From Gammaproteobacteria bacterium (GTDB taxonomy: Bacteria > Pseudomonadota > Gammaproteobacteria > Xanthomonadales > SZUA-36), in the NCBI GenBank assembly GCA_021772935.1, contig JAJFLA010000046.1, positions 275,617 to 339,616 on the forward strand: a DNA stretch of 64,000 nucleotides. The letters run 5' to 3'. Below the pieces are notes generated by a model. It was not told the DNA's origin. It worked only from the letters and a program-made list of their open reading frames with translations, and did no database searches. This document shows, in pieces, positions 26,361 through 36,771 of the stretch. The first letter of the stretch is position 1, and every line of letters begins with the position of its first letter. The translations under genes were made by a program, and so were the position numbers.

Positions 26361-27083
26361 ATGAGTGTCAACAAACAGATTGATCAATCGCGCATAATGG
26401 GCACTGCCGCATTCAAGAAAGAAATCAATCACCTGCTTTATGCCAATAGCCAAACCGGCAGTGATGGTGAATTTGATGCGGGCTGGAATTGCCGCGACCA
26501 CGCGCTGGTCATGGCTTTGATGTTAAAGAGTGGAGATAACTACCCAAAGATAGCCAGTGGCAAGTGCATGTTTGTGCAAGGACCCGTTGCCGGCAATGCC
26601 GCATTTGTAATCGGCCAGGAAGACCATTACAAAAGTGGACACAACTGGCTCATCCATTCAAAGTTTGGGCTCATTGATGTCAGTCCATCTTTACAATCAA
26701 GAGAGCATCGCTTCAGGGCATTGTTTAATGGAATCTTCAACCGTGTCTGGCTGCCCCTGGGTAAAGAGAGGGCTAGTGTAGTTGTGTGTCGTGATCCCCA
26801 TGATTATGTAGTAGAGATCGAAAAAGCCAATCACGCGATGGCCCACTCAACCGCAGTGTATTTGCATTTGGGTGAACAGGAAGTTACCGAAAAGTTAATC
26901 GAGAGTCCCTTCAAGTTTCTGAATTCCCGGTTTTCGACAGAGATAAAGAGCCGTTTTGGTTCAGATTTTTATCCTGCCGTGGCAAAACATCTGCATGACT
27001 TCGTTGTTGGCAAAAAGAACTCATTAATGAGTCAGGGAAGAGTAAAAGCCTGGGGTATTGTTGTTGATGAGTTTTCTGGTTGA
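26361..27083 (+). CDS. Uncharacterised protein with Cys/His/Asp triad pattern
   Basis: 240 residues. W-N-C-R-D-H-A (Cys44), S-G-H-N-W-L (His94) and G-L-I-D-V-S-P-S (Asp106) appear in the order and local setting of transglutaminase-like or papain-like cysteine hydrolases. That is a motif reading, not a family match. No signal peptide or membrane segment, so it is probably cytoplasmic. The start is ATG 26361, with a weak AGAG ribosome site. A perfect 7-bp hairpin (26309-26327) lies in the space before it. Confidence 0.65.
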   Translation: MSVNKQIDQSRIMGTAAFKKEINHLLYANSQTGSDGEFDAGWNCRDHALVMALMLKSGDNYPKIASGKCMFVQGPVAGNAAFVIGQEDHYKSGHNWLIHSKFGLIDVSPSLQSREHRFRALFNGIFNRVWLPLGKERASVVVCRDPHDYVVEIEKANHAMAHSTAVYLHLGEQEVTEKLIESPFKFLNSRFSTEIKSRFGSDFYPAVAKHLHDFVVGKKNSLMSQGRVKAWGIVVDEFSG

Positions 27084-27384
27084 TGCTGACCTTTTGGTCC
27101 GTGATGGGTTGTTGTCAATGAAGCTCAAGGCCTACGTGCCTGTAGCGCAGGAAATCAATGACCTGCGCAGCCTGCTAAACCGGCTTGATGTGTTGGAACG
27201 CAACCTGTGAATGATGTGATTGCTCTGGTTGCTGCCTGACCGCTTTGCTGTAGATAACACCTGACCCATTTTGTTGGTGGGGAGGCCGCCTATCGTCATT
27301 AATAAAATAACCCTTGAAAACTTACTTGTAATCGAAGACGGTATCTATACCCTATCAAATACAAAGCAATATGCTCCACTCTTC
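27084..27384. other. Intergenic stretch with a small 30-codon frame
   Basis: A short frame 27118-27210 (+) encodes 30 residues of helical, Leu-rich sequence (E-I-N-D-L-R-S-L-L-N-R-L) without a clear ribosome site and may be a gene fragment. The following frame 27271-27384 belongs to the open frame of the YdeI-like gene but reads unlike its family. Nothing else seen. Confidence 0.4.
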
Positions 27385-27954
27385 ATGAATCCCGTACTTC
27401 ACCTTACTAACCGAAAAGACTGGCGCTTATGGTTAAGTGAGAACCACAGGTCGGAAAAGGAAATCTGGCTGGTCTATTACAAAAAACACACCGGCAAGCC
27501 ACGGGTTCCGTATGGCGATGCGGTAGAAGAGGCATTATGTTTTGGCTGGATTGATAGCATCGTCAAAACAATTGATAACGAACGATATATGCAAAAGTTC
27601 ACGCCCCGAAAAGCAAAAAGCAACTGGTCTGATTCAAATATCAGACGTGTTGAAAAATTGATTGGAAATGGGAAAATGACAGAGGCTGGGTTGGAGAAAA
27701 TCAGAGCCGCTAAAACCAATGGGTCCTGGGATAAAATCATTACATCAACAAAGCCGTTTGAAATGCCTGTTGAGTTGGAAAAAGCCCTGGCTACCAACAA
27801 GAGCGCTAGAGACTTCTTTGCCAGCCTATCTCCTTCATGTCGGCGTCAATACATTGGGTGGATCGATAGCGCAAAAAAAGAAGAAACAATACAAAAACGA
27901 GTAAAAGAAGCAATAGGTCTGCTCAGAAAAAACCAAAAACTTGGTATGAAATGA
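27385..27954 (+). CDS. YdeI/OmpD-associated (OmdA) family protein
   Basis: 189 residues from ATG 27385. W-R-L-W-L-S-E-N-H, E-I-W-L-V-Y-Y-K-K-H-T-G-K-P, E-E-A-L-C-F-G-W-I-D, R-Y-M-Q-K-F-T-P-R-K and N-W-S-D-S-N are the conserved blocks of this family, described in Salmonella in relation to OmpD and resistance to antimicrobial peptides. The open frame reaches back to 27271, but the added residues do not resemble the family and ATG 27385 lacks a good ribosome site, so the start is uncertain. Confidence 0.85.
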   Translation: MNPVLHLTNRKDWRLWLSENHRSEKEIWLVYYKKHTGKPRVPYGDAVEEALCFGWIDSIVKTIDNERYMQKFTPRKAKSNWSDSNIRRVEKLIGNGKMTEAGLEKIRAAKTNGSWDKIITSTKPFEMPVELEKALATNKSARDFFASLSPSCRRQYIGWIDSAKKEETIQKRVKEAIGLLRKNQKLGMK

Positions 27955-28025
27955 ATTTTTATCTCGACCCATAGAATAGTCCACGAAATCGTTTCTGATA
28001 CCCTAAGCTAAGCAACAGTGGATCT

Positions 28026-31000
28026 TCAGAAAGAACTTGTAGGCACGCCCAAGAGAGGGCCAGACCAGGGTCTTACCACTAACAAGTGCTGCCGGGCTTC
28101 ACGGCTTGCCTGAAGATTTATCCCTGGAAATTCCTCTAACTCATTAGCCATGACCCTCGCTACCGGCAGGCCGTTTTCAAGCAATATACGGTTACCGATG
28201 ATTGCCGGGGTTTTTGCACCTGGTGTGATCAATCCACCCAGGTTTAACGGGTCGCAGGCACTGATGATGGTGAATATGGGCTTGTGATCCGTATCTTTGG
28301 GCTGCCGAAGCAGGCCTAATGCTTCTGGTAATGCAAACTGCTCACCTGAAAAACCATCAACGAAACGCCCACCACGCACCTCACCACGATCTTCCATTCG
28401 TCTCAGATAAGCCAACAACTCCCGCCATGGTGGTAACAGGCTCTCTCTTTGCACGACTGCGCGGAATACCACACCGTATCGACGTAACAGGGATTGACAG
28501 ATTACCACCAGCTTTTTTTGTTGCTTGTCGTGGCTCGTGGTCGGTATGCTCCATCGACCCACAGGCAAATTGATCGTGTGATGTCCACGCTGCCTGGAGC
28601 GACGCAGTTTTTGTGCTTCGGGCCGTAGCAACCAGCGTACGGGTGAAAATGCATCGGACGTGATCGCAGCAGCCGCGATCAGGGTTTTTAAAGCCTGCTC
28701 CAGTTGTGGGCGCAGCAAACCGGATTCCTGTTCAAGGTCTGAGGTAAACATTGCACCATTCTTTTCCAGCAGGATCAGTATTTTGCTGGCCAGAGAGTCT
28801 GAAATGGCATCTGCGTCCGGCCTTTTGTTTTGCCATTGGGGAATATTGGTGCGAGGCACAATCGCGAGCGGTGTTGCCGAGACTATCGTGCTTGTTTGTT
28901 CTGGTACACATTGGGGTCGGAACCAGGCAAGTTGCCCGCTGAGGAAGCGTTGATCCAGTTGTTCGGGTGAATAATCCTTGCAACGCGCAGCCAGCAAAGC
29001 GTGTTCCCATATTGCTGCGGGTGCAGACCAGCCTTGTAATAAGGACAGGGCCTGATCCAGATCAGCGCTGGCATCATCCATAGCATGCCAATTAACCAGG
29101 AAATTCATAAATGTCGCCGGTGAGACCGGTTTTACCGCACGTCGACGTTGTTCGCGGCTATAGCGGTGTATTCTGGCCAGCAGGCGGCGTTCGCACCACA
29201 GGTTTTCGGTCACAGCGTCGTGCATCAGGATGGCAAATCCCTGGTTTTGTAAGCTCAGCAGAGCCCGCTGCAGGGTCTCTTCTTTCAACCCGAAGTCCGT
29301 GGCAAGCTGAGAGCGAGTAACGGGCCCCAGCCCAATCATGCGGCTTCTTAGCAAGCCAACCAGGGCTTCTTCCTGCTCGCAGTTCGGAGCATCAGGCAGC
29401 ATTGCAGACGGATCAGGTAAAAATTCAGAATCAGGGTGTATAGCTAACCACTCTGGCAGTCTTTCAGAGGCTATCCACCAACGGCTCATTCCGCCCTGCC
29501 CACCTTTGATGCTGCAAACCCGGAATTCATCAGCCAGCCCTGAAAACCAGTGTCCCCATTTGCCCGCGTTGCCTGGCGCTTCTGAACTTGAGTTGCCGCT
29601 GCTAAACTCTGCCTGTGTCAGAAAACCCAGTTGCAACAGGCCGTCATGCAGTTCATCGGCGTTACGGGGTTGAATCCAGGCTTCATCACGGACCTGTGTG
29701 CGTGCTTCGATACTGATGATACTCAATGTGGCTGCCGATGAAAGGTCATCAGGATCGTTACTGATTGCACGTGTGCGGCGGTTCTCGGCCTCACCGTCAT
29801 CCAGAAACGCGTACGGACGAGCGTTGATGATCTCGCGTGATAAAGGTGATGGGCCGACCAGATCGAGACAGTGTATTTCGATCTCACCGGCGGTCATTTT
29901 TAACAACAGGTTTTCAAGACCGTCGATATCCATGGTATCGGTCAGGCAATCCGCAATAGTCTGGTTGACTAGCGGGTGATCAGGAATTTCACGTGATCCA
30001 CGAATATTTTCAAAACAGGCTATCTGGTCAGGGAATACCACCGCGACCAGGTCTTCAGCCTGGTTTCTTTGCCATTGTGGTGGTAATTTTTTGCCATTAC
30101 GCATACGTTGCACAGCCAAAGCAATGGTCGCATTCCAGCGCCAGCGTAGTTCGAACATGGGTGCATCCAGTAACGCCTGAATTAATACATCACGTACCGT
30201 TTCTGATTTTAAATAAGTTGCAACATCAGCAATCTCGAAACTATGTGTTTCGCCCAATGAAAGTATCAGCGAATCTTCCAGTGCGGATGCCTGTAGCTCA
30301 AAATTAAACTGCCGACAGAATCGCTTACGTAGTGCCAATCCCCAGGCACGCATCAAACGTGATCCAAGTGGTGCGTGTACAACCAGATGCATATCACCTG
30401 AATCGTCGAAAAAACGTTCCATGATAATTTTGCTCTGGGTTGGCAATAAGCCCAGTGCCTGTAAAGACGCATGCAGGTATTCAACCAGTTGTACGGCAGC
30501 GCTTCGGCTTATGCCCTCATCACATAACTTTTCAATAACCACCGCCGGATCTTGTTCTTTGAGCTGTTGTTCAATTTCACTACGCAGTCTGGAAACAGCT
30601 GCGGACAATTCATCGCTACGACCAGGTTTGTCACCGGTCCAGAAGGGGATATTGGGCGGTTGGCCATGTGCGTCTTCGACCAGCACCCTGCCCTGTTCAA
30701 TTTTCAGCATGCGGTAGCTGGTATTACCCAGCTGGAAAATATCACCGGGAATGCTTTCAAAAGCAAAATCTTCGTTCAGGGTTCCGATGCGGTGGCCCTG
30801 CGGTAACATGATAACTTCATAGTCAAAGTGATCAGGAATGGCGCCACCATTTTGTAAAGCGGTCAAACGGGCTGCCGGGCGAGCACGCAATTGGCCGTTA
30901 ATGGCATCGTAAAATATCAGTGCTGAACGTCTGCCACGACGGGTGGAATAACCATCTGCAAGCATTCTGACAACCGCCAGAAACTGTTCCTTTTGCAAAT

Positions 31001-32351
31001 CACGATATGGCCAGGCGCTACACACTGTCTGATGCAGATCGTCTACCTGCCAATCGCGTGCCGCCACTTCTGCTACCAACTGCTGTGCCAGCACATCGAG
31101 TGGTGCTTCTGGTATGACGATGGCGTCAAGCTCGCCGGACTCAAGCGCCTTTTGTAGTGCTACACATTCCACCAGGTCATCCCGGCTGAGTGGAAACAGG
31201 CGCCCTTTGGGTGTTTCACCTACTGCATGACCGGATCTGCCGATACGTTGCAGCAAAGCGGCAATACTTCCGGGAGTACCCATCTGGCAAACCAGATCCA
31301 CATGACCGATATCAATACCCAATTCCAGCGATGCTGTGGCCACGAGGGCTTTCAATTGACCGGATTTAAGTGCCTGCTCTGCTTCCAGGCGGTGTTTGCG
31401 TGACAAGCTGCCATGATGAGCGGTCACTGCAGCTTCACCCAGTCTCTCCGCCAGATGACGGGCAAGACGCTCTGCCAGACGGCGGGTATTGACAAATATC
31501 AGCGTGGTGCGATGATCAGCAATGTACGCAACCAACTGCTCATAAAGCTCCTCCCAGACCTCGTTGGATAATATCGGTGCCAACGGCGAATCCGGTAGTT
31601 GTAGCTGGATATCCATGTGCCGCTTGTGGCCGGTATCGACAATGGCACATTCCAGACCACCGCAAAGATAATCTGCAATTTTGCGGATGGGTTTTTGCGT
31701 CGCTGATAAGCCTATGCGCGCCGGTGGAGACCCACACATAGCATCCAGTCTTGCAAGCGACAGGGACAAGTGGCTGCCACGTTTATTGCCTGCCAGCGCG
31801 TGGATTTCATCCACGATCAGCGTAGAGACGCCTGCAAGCATGTTTCTACCCGATACCGAGGTTAGTAGCAGATATAGGGATTCAGGTGTGGTGACGAGTA
31901 TATGCGGCGGTCGTTTGACCATTTTTACACGCTCACCCGGTGGTGTATCCCCGGTTCTGACCGCTGCGCGGATATTGTGGGGCGATTCACCCTTGCTAGC
32001 CAATTCTTCAGTGATGCCTTGCAAAGGTGCCTGCAAGTTTTTTTCTATATCGTTGGAAAGCGCTTTAAGGGGTGAGATATAAAGAACATGGACCTTGTCC
32101 TCCAGTACACCACAGCGGCTTTGCAGAACCAGTTCATTGATGGCACACAAAAAAGCAGCCAGGGTTTTTCCGCTTCCTGTTGGTGCGGCAATTAAGACAC
32201 GATTTTTCGTTGCAATTTCTGGCCAGGCTGTGATTTGTACGGCGGTGGCAGCATCAAACGTCTGCTCAAACCATGCAGCCACAGCCGGGTGAAACCGGGC
32301 AGAGAAATTGTCGTTTATGAGTTTTGCTGGCACATATTGATTGTAAACCAC
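28026..32351 (-). CDS. lhr: Lhr-type ATP-dependent DNA helicase
   Basis: 1441 residues, close to the 1538 of E. coli Lhr. A-P-T-G-S-G-K-T with Lys62 is Walker A, D-E-I-H the Walker B of the SF2 family, S-A-T-Q motif III, and Q-R-I-G-R-S-G-H motif VI; these make the Lhr core with its winged-helix and beta-sheet domains up to about residue 870. The long C-terminal half (from about 900) is the Lhr-CTD, which tetramerises and has been linked to uracil-DNA glycosylase activity in other bacteria. Lhr translocates 3'-5' and is implicated in DNA repair. It lies alone on the minus strand. Confidence 0.93.
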   Translation of the reverse strand: MVYNQYVPAKLINDNFSARFHPAVAAWFEQTFDAATAVQITAWPEIATKNRVLIAAPTGSGKTLAAFLCAINELVLQSRCGVLEDKVHVLYISPLKALSNDIEKNLQAPLQGITEELASKGESPHNIRAAVRTGDTPPGERVKMVKRPPHILVTTPESLYLLLTSVSGRNMLAGVSTLIVDEIHALAGNKRGSHLSLSLARLDAMCGSPPARIGLSATQKPIRKIADYLCGGLECAIVDTGHKRHMDIQLQLPDSPLAPILSNEVWEELYEQLVAYIADHRTTLIFVNTRRLAERLARHLAERLGEAAVTAHHGSLSRKHRLEAEQALKSGQLKALVATASLELGIDIGHVDLVCQMGTPGSIAALLQRIGRSGHAVGETPKGRLFPLSRDDLVECVALQKALESGELDAIVIPEAPLDVLAQQLVAEVAARDWQVDDLHQTVCSAWPYRDLQKEQFLAVVRMLADGYSTRRGRRSALIFYDAINGQLRARPAARLTALQNGGAIPDHFDYEVIMLPQGHRIGTLNEDFAFESIPGDIFQLGNTSYRMLKIEQGRVLVEDAHGQPPNIPFWTGDKPGRSDELSAAVSRLRSEIEQQLKEQDPAVVIEKLCDEGISRSAAVQLVEYLHASLQALGLLPTQSKIIMERFFDDSGDMHLVVHAPLGSRLMRAWGLALRKRFCRQFNFELQASALEDSLILSLGETHSFEIADVATYLKSETVRDVLIQALLDAPMFELRWRWNATIALAVQRMRNGKKLPPQWQRNQAEDLVAVVFPDQIACFENIRGSREIPDHPLVNQTIADCLTDTMDIDGLENLLLKMTAGEIEIHCLDLVGPSPLSREIINARPYAFLDDGEAENRRTRAISNDPDDLSSAATLSIISIEARTQVRDEAWIQPRNADELHDGLLQLGFLTQAEFSSGNSSSEAPGNAGKWGHWFSGLADEFRVCSIKGGQGGMSRWWIASERLPEWLAIHPDSEFLPDPSAMLPDAPNCEQEEALVGLLRSRMIGLGPVTRSQLATDFGLKEETLQRALLSLQNQGFAILMHDAVTENLWCERRLLARIHRYSREQRRRAVKPVSPATFMNFLVNWHAMDDASADLDQALSLLQGWSAPAAIWEHALLAARCKDYSPEQLDQRFLSGQLAWFRPQCVPEQTSTIVSATPLAIVPRTNIPQWQNKRPDADAISDSLASKILILLEKNGAMFTSDLEQESGLLRPQLEQALKTLIAAAAITSDAFSPVRWLLRPEAQKLRRSRQRGHHTINLPVGRWSIPTTSHDKQQKKLVVICQSLLRRYGVVFRAVVQRESLLPPWRELLAYLRRMEDRGEVRGGRFVDGFSGEQFALPEALGLLRQPKDTDHKPIFTIISACDPLNLGGLITPGAKTPAIIGNRILLENGLPVARVMANELEEFPGINLQASREARQHLLVVRPWSGPLLGVPTSSF

Positions 32352-32496
32352 GTCTTCTCATTATTTGAGAATTTGACGGTAATGTGTCTCCAAAGCCCTT
32401 GTGAAGTTCTTTTCGTCCCGTAATGAAGACTGTTCAAACTGGTTTCTGAGTTCACTACAATAAGAGATTAATCTATTCTGATCATTGCACGAAGCG

Positions 32497-32940
32497 TTAA
32501 CGGTTCGGTAGTTGTACTGCTTCCCATTCGGCCTTGTTCAGCATCCAATCACCACCTGTCTGGATCCACTGTGTTTCCACCTCAAATAATTGACCCCTTT
32601 CCGGTAAAAGATTGCCTCCACCGGTCACTAATAAACGAAAATGTGCGGTAGCCAGACCAGTGGCTGATTCCTGAACGTGGATGGGGAAGAACTGTGCATG
32701 CAAGCGCCGGTTCTGGTTGATTTGGAAAATCATAAAGCGGTGAAAATCACGACGTTCCATCGAGCCATGTTGAGCCCTGAACTCATCCGCGACGTATCCC
32801 ATAAACTTACGATGCTCGCCGTTTTCAGCAGCGTCTTCCATGTCCCGCAAAGTTGCAATGATCTGTTGCTCTACACTGATGGTTTCCGCACATGCTAGCA
32901 ACAACAAAACGACAAGCGTTGTGCCCAGAGCAAGCCTCAT
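32497..32940 (-). CDS. Predicted lipoprotein with NTF2-like fold
   Basis: 147 residues from ATG 32940 (GAGGCAAGA before it), 7 bp past the stop of the GCS2-CBS gene. The signal peptide ends L-L-L-A-C (Cys17). The mature part (I-I-A-T-L-R-D-M-E-D-A-A-E-N-G-E, D-E-F-R-A-Q-H-G, G-D-W-M-L-N-K-A-E-W) has the helix then curved-sheet order of NTF2-like proteins. Function unknown. It is probably co-transcribed with the upstream gene. Confidence 0.65.
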   Translation of the reverse strand: MRLALGTTLVVLLLLACAETISVEQQIIATLRDMEDAAENGEHRKFMGYVADEFRAQHGSMERRDFHRFMIFQINQNRRLHAQFFPIHVQESATGLATAHFRLLVTGGGNLLPERGQLFEVETQWIQTGGDWMLNKAEWEAVQLPNR

Positions 32941-32947
32941 TCTTGCC

Positions 32948-34864
32948 TCATGAATCCTCTTCCAGGTATCTCTCAAGCAGATGGGAAGACACCACCAACA
33001 GGTCATGCTCGGTGATCAGGCCCGTTAATTTACCATCGTCAACTACCGGCAGGCATGCGGCTTTTGTTTCCCGCATCAAGCGTATCGCTTCTACCGTTGT
33101 AGCATCGGAATTCAACGTAACCGGATCTATTGTCATGATCTCTTTTACGGTGACCTTATTTTCACCACCAACCCGACCTTCGGCTACAAGCTTCAACAAT
33201 GAACGGTGCGAAACCAGGCCAACCAGCTCACCATCATCACCTTCTACGGGAACATGACGCACATGACGCCAATCCATCAAGGTGGCGGCAAAATCGACAA
33301 TATCATCCGGACGTACAGTAAACAGATCCGTGGCCATGAACTGGGATACTTTCCGGTAGCTTTCCCGCCAATTTTGTTGTTCGCAGAAATCAGCGAGAAC
33401 CCATTTTGATATCGGCTGACCGTTGGATTGTTGATCAACCATGCTTCTTACAAGACAACGCAAACGCTGATCATCTGTTCCACGACCACCCATCTCATTC
33501 AAGGACTCCAGCGCCCAGCGCGCACCATTCCTACGCGTCGACACACGCTCTCGCAAGACCCCGAGATACAATTCTATGTCCTTTTCATCAAGATTGTATT
33601 TTCTTAAGCCATGCTCAGCCAATGGCAACAGCTCATCAAGAATCAATTCTCTGGCTGGCATATGCGTGTCGCCAAACCAGTTCATCTGTGCACGGATACC
33701 ATCCCTTGCAGCAGCCATGAAGTTTGCTTTAACGTCGTCAAATGGTATCAGTTCACGAACATCATCATACTTGTCCGCCATGCCAGCCATCATGCCGACA
33801 AAAAAAGCCGTATTGGCAATTTCATCAATGATCGTTGGACCGGCAGGTATAACGCGGTTCTCAATTCTAAGATGCGGAATACCATTATGTACGCCGTAGC
33901 ACGCCCGATTCCAGCGGTACACGGTACCGTTGTGCAGGCATAATGCTTTTAATTTAGGCGCAATACCCTGAGCCACCATCGCCAGAGGATCATCTTCGGT
34001 TTCAGTCGTCAGAATTACCCGGAAGCGTGCGATGTCTTCTTTGAATATCTCGGTAACGGATTCATCAACCCAGTGATCGCCAAAATGAACACGTGGCTTT
34101 TGCCCCCGTGTCTGGTGTGTTGTCGAGCGCGCATCGACGGAGTATTCGAAAACAGATATACGGGTCTCATGCCAGAGTCGTTTGCCTAATAAGATGGGTG
34201 AATTGACCGCCGCGGCCAACAAAGGACCGGTAATCAATTGCGCGATATTGTACAGACGGGAAAAATCGTTGGGACTGACCTGAAAGTGTACCTGGAAACT
34301 GGTATTGCAGGCTTCAAGCATCAGGTTGTCGTGCTGGACAGTCAACTTGTCAATACCGTCGATAGTGAACTGCAAATCATCACCACGCAGCGCCATGATA
34401 GCGTCATTCAGGGCGAAATAGCGCGGGGTTGGCACCATCGAATCAAGACCCAGGTTTTCCTTGCTTAGTGTCGGCAATATACCCACCAACGCAATTTCGC
34501 TGTCACATTGATGCGCTGCTTTGCGCGCCTTGGCGTAAACTATCTGTGCTTCAGCCTCCATGCGGCTCAGGCAGTTTGTATTAAATTCCTGCACTGAAAG
34601 GTTAGCTTCAATATTGAATAAACCAAGCTCATGTGTAAATCTTTCATCATCCAGTTGCTTTAAAACCTCGAGCGCTGTCAGGGCCGGTTTCTGCCCCTGG
34701 TCGATCAGGAACATCTCCTGTTCTGCTCCGATACGGCTCACGCCTGATTCCACCATACCCTTGTCCAGCATAGCGTCCAGCGCCCTCACCTCATCAAGAA
34801 GTGACTTCATGAAAGCCTGGCGACTTGTTTCGTCGGCGTATTCTTCTATGTTTTGTTCACCCAT
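32948..34864 (-). CDS. GCS2-type carboxylate-amine ligase fused to two CBS domains
   Basis: 638 residues from ATG 34864 (AAGG 9 nt before). Residues about 20-430 match the GCS2/YbdK glutamate-cysteine ligase superfamily (R-I-G-A-E-Q-E-M-F-L-I, F-N-I-E-A-N-L-S, T-S-F-Q-V-H-F-Q-V, R-I-E-N-R-V-I-P-A-G-P-T). A helical linker leads to two CBS domains at about 505-560 and 580-635 (S-Q-F-M-A-T-D-L-F-T-V and V-K-E-I-M-T-I-D-P-V-T). CBS pairs bind adenine nucleotides, so the ligase activity may be under energy control. True glutathione synthesis is not shown; YbdK has only weak ligase activity. Lipoprotein gene follows. Confidence 0.82.
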   Translation of the reverse strand: MGEQNIEEYADETSRQAFMKSLLDEVRALDAMLDKGMVESGVSRIGAEQEMFLIDQGQKPALTALEVLKQLDDERFTHELGLFNIEANLSVQEFNTNCLSRMEAEAQIVYAKARKAAHQCDSEIALVGILPTLSKENLGLDSMVPTPRYFALNDAIMALRGDDLQFTIDGIDKLTVQHDNLMLEACNTSFQVHFQVSPNDFSRLYNIAQLITGPLLAAAVNSPILLGKRLWHETRISVFEYSVDARSTTHQTRGQKPRVHFGDHWVDESVTEIFKEDIARFRVILTTETEDDPLAMVAQGIAPKLKALCLHNGTVYRWNRACYGVHNGIPHLRIENRVIPAGPTIIDEIANTAFFVGMMAGMADKYDDVRELIPFDDVKANFMAAARDGIRAQMNWFGDTHMPARELILDELLPLAEHGLRKYNLDEKDIELYLGVLRERVSTRRNGARWALESLNEMGGRGTDDQRLRCLVRSMVDQQSNGQPISKWVLADFCEQQNWRESYRKVSQFMATDLFTVRPDDIVDFAATLMDWRHVRHVPVEGDDGELVGLVSHRSLLKLVAEGRVGGENKVTVKEIMTIDPVTLNSDATTVEAIRLMRETKAACLPVVDDGKLTGLITEHDLLVVSSHLLERYLEEDS

Positions 34865-35031
34865 AACGCAGTGCCTTGAACCATTATCCCTGTGCTGATA
34901 ATAAACACAGCCATTGAGGTCGGCAAACAAAAACTACAAAACAGCTGCGCCAGGTCATTTAACATGTAAAGATAATAACTCAATATTATTCTGCTAATTA
35001 ACACGATCGACCACTCTGGAGAGGTTTCATT

Positions 35032-36690
35032 ATGATGGATAAACCCTGGCTCAAAAGTTACCCCCCAGGCGTACCTGCAAACATAGATCTGGGTGCCTAT
35101 CACTCCATCGTAGATTTACTGGAACAAAGTTGTAATAAGTACAAAGACCGAATGGCCTTTCACAATATGGGCGCTGAACTGAGCTACTCCGAACTCGATT
35201 ACCTCACCAGGAATTTTGCTGCGGCCTTGCAAGGCATGGGTTTACAACCCGGTGATCGCATCGCACTGATGATGCCAAACATACTGCAATACCCTGTGAC
35301 TCTGTTCGGTGCATTGAAAGCAGGTCTTATCATTGTTAATACCAATCCGATGTACACGGCGCGCGAATTGCGACATCAACTGGTTGATTCAGGTGCCAAG
35401 GCCATTGTTGTTGTTGAAAATTTTGCATCTGTACTCGCCAGCGTACTTGATGAGGTTCCACTGGAGCACGTGATAACAACAGGTGTAGGTGATTTACTCG
35501 ATTTCCCGAAATCGCTGATGGTTAATTTTGTATTGCGACATATTAAAAAAAGCATCCCAAAGTGGTTTTTACCGGGTTCAGAAAAGTTTCAGGATGTACT
35601 GGATAAAGGTGCAAAACTACCATTACGTCCGGTCAATATCACCTTCGAAGACGTGGCGTTTCTACAATATACCGGCGGTACTACCGGAGTTGCCAAAGGG
35701 GCCATGCTGACGCATAGAAATATCGTCGCAAACCTGCTGCAATCGAGAACATGGCTTGCCCAGATGGACAACTCGCAGGAAATAATTATCACCGCCTTAC
35801 CGCTTTATCACATTTTTGCCCTGACCGCGAATTGCCTTACATTTATTTATCTCGGTGGCAGCAATGTTCTGATTACTGATCCTCGTGATATGCCAGGTTT
35901 CGTCAAGGAACTGAGCCACCACCCGTTTACGGCCCTCACCGGGGTCAACACCTTATTTAATGCGTTGTTGCATACCGATGGTTTTGCGGAGCTGGATTTT
36001 TCAAGCCTAAAAATGACGCTGGGTGGTGGCATGGCTGTGCAAAAGGCGGTTGCTGAGCAATGGAAACAGGTCACCGGTGTCACACTGCTTGAAGCCTATG
36101 GCCTGACCGAAACATCCCCCGCCGCGTGTATTAACCCGGTGACACTGGAAGACTACAACGGCTATATCGGCTTACCTATTTCATCCACAGAGGCCGCTAT
36201 CAAGAGTGATGACGGCCAGTTTCTGGCCGCCGGTGAAACTGGTGAATTATGCATTCGCGGCCCACAGGTTATGAAGGGTTACTGGCAACGCCCAAATGCC
36301 ACCGATGAGGTACTTGATGCAGATGGCTGGTTGCATACCGGAGACATTGCCATCATGACAGAAGATGGTTACTTCAAAATCGTCGACCGTAAAAAGGATA
36401 TGATCCTGGTTTCCGGTTTTAACGTATATCCCAATGAAATCGAGGATGTACTTGCCTTGCATCCCAAGGTACTGGAAGTCGCTGCAATCGGTGTACCGGA
36501 TGAAAGGTCCGGTGAAGCTGTGAGTGTGTTTGTGGTCAAAAAAGATGCAAGCCTAACGAAGGAGGAACTCATTACTTTTTGTACCGAAAACCTCACCGGC
36601 TACAAACGCCCACGGTACATAGAATTCATGGATGATCTGCCAAAAAGTAATGTCGGAAAAATTCTGCGTAGGGAGTTAAGGAATTTGTAG
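35032..36690 (+). CDS. fadD: Long-chain fatty-acid-CoA ligase
   Basis: 552 residues from ATG 35032, GGAGAGG 7 nt before it. The AMP-binding motif Y-T-G-G-T-T-G-V-A-K-G near 209-219, Y-G-L-T-E-T-S-P, G-W-L-H-T-G-D and the FACS signature G-Y-F-K-I-V-D-R-K-K-D-M-I-L-V-S-G-F are present; the catalytic Lys lies near the C-terminus (K-S-N-V-G-K-I-L-R-R). It activates fatty acids for beta-oxidation, which the fadJ-fadI pair at 51369 continues. It stands alone here. Confidence 0.93.
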   Translation: MMDKPWLKSYPPGVPANIDLGAYHSIVDLLEQSCNKYKDRMAFHNMGAELSYSELDYLTRNFAAALQGMGLQPGDRIALMMPNILQYPVTLFGALKAGLIIVNTNPMYTARELRHQLVDSGAKAIVVVENFASVLASVLDEVPLEHVITTGVGDLLDFPKSLMVNFVLRHIKKSIPKWFLPGSEKFQDVLDKGAKLPLRPVNITFEDVAFLQYTGGTTGVAKGAMLTHRNIVANLLQSRTWLAQMDNSQEIIITALPLYHIFALTANCLTFIYLGGSNVLITDPRDMPGFVKELSHHPFTALTGVNTLFNALLHTDGFAELDFSSLKMTLGGGMAVQKAVAEQWKQVTGVTLLEAYGLTETSPAACINPVTLEDYNGYIGLPISSTEAAIKSDDGQFLAAGETGELCIRGPQVMKGYWQRPNATDEVLDADGWLHTGDIAIMTEDGYFKIVDRKKDMILVSGFNVYPNEIEDVLALHPKVLEVAAIGVPDERSGEAVSVFVVKKDASLTKEELITFCTENLTGYKRPRYIEFMDDLPKSNVGKILRRELRNL

Positions 36691-36771
36691 CATCGGTGCA
36701 TGATAGCTCCAGGGAGCCTCTGAAAAGTCTATGGCGCCTCTGGCTCTGGTGAGATATGTGAGTTAGGGGCT

